Positions 61,787 to 64,000 of a DNA stretch of 64,000 nucleotides are shown here, in pieces. How positions within the stretch are numbered: position 1 is the first letter of the stretch; every line of letters starts with the position of its first letter. The DNA comes from Coriaria nepalensis (Eukaryota > Streptophyta > Magnoliopsida > Cucurbitales > Coriariaceae). Below the pieces are notes generated by a model that was given only the letters and a program-made list of their open reading frames with translations, was not told the origin of the DNA and made no database searches. The position numbers and the translations under genes are program-made. The stretch covers positions 23,591,501 through 23,655,500 of the forward strand of contig CP114481.1 of NCBI GenBank assembly GCA_027186245.1. Reading direction: 5' to 3'.

Positions 61787-63641
61787 AGACTCAGTGACAT
61801 GACTTTAAGGCTAAACAAATGCATTGTTGGCATCAGTAGATCAACTGCAAGTTATGCACGGAAGTCATGTTTAAGGGGCAAATTTCATTCGAAGTGATTA
61901 AGAATGATTTACTGACTAAAAGAGATCCAATAATATGACCTTAAGACTAAAAAAATGCATAGTTGCCTTCAATAGATCAATTGCAAGTTATGCATGAAAC
62001 TCGTGTTTTAAATGCAAAAATAGAATTGGTTCGAAGTGCTTCCAAACAATTTAATGGTATTAAAAGACTGAACGACACACTTTTTAAGGCAAAAATAATG
62101 CATTGTTGTCTTCGATAGATTATTTGCAAGTTATGTAAGAAAATCATGTTTGAGGGGCGAAAATAGCATTCGTTCAACTTAATTTAGAATGATTTATTGA
62201 CTAGAAGAGACTCAGTGACATGACTTTAAGGCTAAACAAATGCATTGTTGCCATCAGTAGATCAACTGCAAGTTATGCACGAAAGTCATGTTTAAGGGGC
62301 AAATTTCATTCGAAGTGATTTAGAATGATTTACTGACTAAAAGAGATCCAATAATATGACCTTAAGACTAAAAAAATGCATAGTTGCCTTCAATAGATCA
62401 ATTGCAAGTTATGCATGAAACTCGTGTTTTAAATGCAAAAATAGAATTGGTTCGAAGTGCTTTCCAACAATTTAATGATATTAAGAGACTGAACGACATA
62501 CTTTTTAAGGCAAAAATAATGCATTGTTGTCTTCAATAAATTAATTTTAAGTTATGTAAGAAAATCATGTTTGAAGGGCGAAAGTCGAATTCGTTCGACT
62601 TAATTTGGAATAATTTAATAACAAGAAGAGACTCTGTGACATGACTTTAAGGCTAAACAAATGCATTTTTGCCTTCAATAGATCAACTGCAAGTTATGCA
62701 CGAAAGTCATGTTTAAAGGCCGAATTTCATTCGAAGTAATTTAGAATGATTTAATGACTAAAAGAGACGCAATACTATGACTTTAAGGCTAAAAAAATGC
62801 ATAGTTGCCTTCAATAGATCAATTACAAGTTATGCATGAAAGTCGTGTCTTAAATGCAAAAATAGAATTGGTTCGAAGTGCTTTCAAACAATTTAATGAT
62901 ATGAAAAGACTTAATGATATGCTTTTTAAGGCTAAAATAATGCATTGTTGTCTTTATTAGATTATTTGCAAGTTATGTAAGAAAATAATGTTTGAAGGGC
63001 GAAAATAGAATTTGTCGAATTAATTTAGAATGATTTATTGACTAGAAGGGACTCAGTGACATGACCTTAAGGCTAAACAAATGGATTGTTGCCCTCAATA
63101 GATCAAGTGCAAGTTATGCATGAAAGTCATGTTTAAGGGGCGGATTTCATTCGAACTAGTTTAGAATGATTTATTGACTAAAAGAGATCCAATAATTTGA
63201 CCGTAAGACTAAAAAAATACATAGTTGCCTTCAATAGATCAATTGCAAGTTATGTGTGAAAGTTGTGTTTTAAATGCAAAAATAGAATTGGTTCGAAGTT
63301 CTTTCAAACAATTTAATGATATGAAAAGACTGAATGATATGCTTTTTAATGCTAAAATAATGCATTGTTGTCTTCAAAAGATTAATTGCAAAATATGTAA
63401 TAATTTCATGATTGAAGGGCAAAAATAGAATTCATTCGAATTAATTTAGAATGATTTAATGATAAGGAGAGACTCAATGACATGATTTTAAGGCAAAACA
63501 AATGCATTGTTGCTTTCAACAGATCAACTGCGAGTAATGCAAGTAATTCATTTTTAAAGACCGAATTTCGTTTGAAGTGATTTAGAATGATTTAATGACT
63601 ACAAGAGATGCAATAATATGACTTTAAGGAAAAAAAAAATG
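61671..63641 (+). repeat. 1.97-kb segment repeated from 51190, copy 2
   Basis: Partner of 51190-53160 at a constant 10481-bp offset. Differences are few: 'ttgttggcatcagtag' against 'ttgttgccatcagtag', 'aatttaatggtattaaaag', 'gtctttattagattattt', and 'agttatgtgtgaaag' against 'agttatgcgtgaaat'. The chance frame 63225-63428 lies in this copy. Confidence 0.85.
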
Positions 63642-64000
63642 CATAGTTGCCTTCAATAGATCAATTGCAAGTTATGCATGAAACTCGTGTTTTAAATGCT
63701 AAAATAAAATTGGTTCGAAGTGCTTTCAAACAATTTAATGATATTAAAAGACTGAACGATATACTTTTTAAGGCAAAAATAATGCATTGTTGTCTTGAAT
63801 AAATTAATTTTAAGTTATGTAAGAAAATCATGTTTGAAGGGCGAAAATAGAATTCGTTGGACTTAATTTGGAATAATTTAATAACAAGAAGAGATTCAGT
63901 GACATGACTTTAAGGCTGAACAAATGCATTTGTGCCTTCAATAGATCAACTGCAAGTTATGCACGGAAGTCATGTTTAAAGGACGAATTTCATTCGAAGT
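63642..64000 (+). repeat. Last partial units of the window
   Basis: The final unit starts at 63892 ('agattcagtgacatgac') and is cut by the window edge. From about 63.5 kb the closest relative switches from the 53-kb copy to the 50.5-50.9 kb copy, shown by 'actgcgagtaatgcaag', 'ttgtcttgaataaatt', 'aattcgttggacttaatt' and 'gctgaacaaatgcatttg'. The array continues past the end of the window. Confidence 0.85.

Larger units (their letters stand above)
1..64000. repeat. Satellite DNA array, about 152 tandem units of 421 bp
   Basis: The window is filled end to end by head-to-tail copies of one repeat. The landmark 'agactc' followed by 'gacatga' recurs at 5, 426, 847, 1268 and 1688 and continues to 63892 at about 421-bp steps. 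Dividing 63887 bp by this period, after adding back the small deletions noted elsewhere, gives about 152 units. Each unit holds three related subunits (A, B, C). All copies face the same way, and I see no insertion, inversion or unique sequence anywhere. No coding gene, structural RNA or mobile element can be supported. The role is inferred, not seen: arrays of this kind usually form heterochromatin, often at centromeres. Copies differ by scattered substitutions and few indels, so the array is real diverged satellite and not a low-complexity run. Confidence 0.97.

Noticed and set aside
1..64000. CRISPR array (regular repeats)
   Set aside because: CRISPR repeats are 20-50 bp with unique spacers. 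Here the whole 421-bp unit repeats with no unique spacers.
1..64000. Tandem genes such as 5S rRNA, tRNA or histone clusters
   Set aside because: No internal promoter boxes, cloverleaf or conserved coding frame is visible, and all parts of the unit vary to a similar degree.
1..64000. A hidden gene system or mobile element between repeat blocks
   Set aside because: I followed the A-B-C order through the whole window, and the unit starts fit whole multiples of 421 bp apart from the listed small deletions, so there is no room for an inserted element.

Overview
The whole 64 kb is one uninterrupted tandem satellite-DNA array. I find no gene that I can support, no rRNA or tRNA, no transposable element, no CRISPR array and no unique flanking DNA. 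The sequence is AT-rich (about one third G+C in the lines I counted), and every repeat lies in the same orientation. Kilobase-scale satellite arrays like this are typical of eukaryotic constitutive heterochromatin (centromeric, pericentromeric or subtelomeric). I therefore infer a eukaryotic chromosome, but I cannot name the species. Satellites with monomers of about 140 bp are known in several groups, for example tenebrionid beetles, but I cannot match this sequence to any of them from memory.

The array has at least three nested levels. (1) A basic subunit of about 140 bp. (2) Three diverged subunits in fixed order, A (136 bp), B (142 bp) and C (143 bp), making a 421-bp unit. Taking each unit to start at 'agactc', the first full unit is 5-425, and about 152 units fit between 5 and 63891. 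(3) Blocks of 1 to 13 units duplicated or triplicated as higher-order repeats. These include an 8-unit block (3366 bp) twice at the left end, an apparently identical 2-unit block (841 bp) twice near 13-14.6 kb, and 13-unit spacing (5471 bp) between 15 and 24 kb and again between 24 and 31 kb. Further right are a 4-unit block (1683 bp) three times at 43.3-48.4 kb, a 6-unit block (2525 bp) at 50-54 kb, 834-bp dimers at 53.8-55.9 and 58.9-61.8 kb, and a copy of the 51.2-53.2 kb segment 10481 bp further on.

Regional differences are clear. Left of about 15 kb, C subunits end mostly in 'gaattaatttagaatg' and 'ttgactagaag'. From about 15.1 kb a second tail ('gacttaatttggaataa') appears and becomes common to the right. 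A third tail ('aatgataaggag') is scattered across the window and is almost always followed by its own A variant. From about 38 kb an A variant with 'aaggggc' becomes frequent. These patterns fit repeated unequal exchange, local amplification and gene conversion.

The short open frames of 60-86 codons that can be found here are read-throughs of the B-C subunits. Most rely on a TTG start. They recur only where a usually present in-frame TAG has mutated, and the 421-bp unit is not a multiple of three. I do not annotate them as genes. I found no encoded biological system; what is of interest is the architecture and the visible record of how the array evolved.
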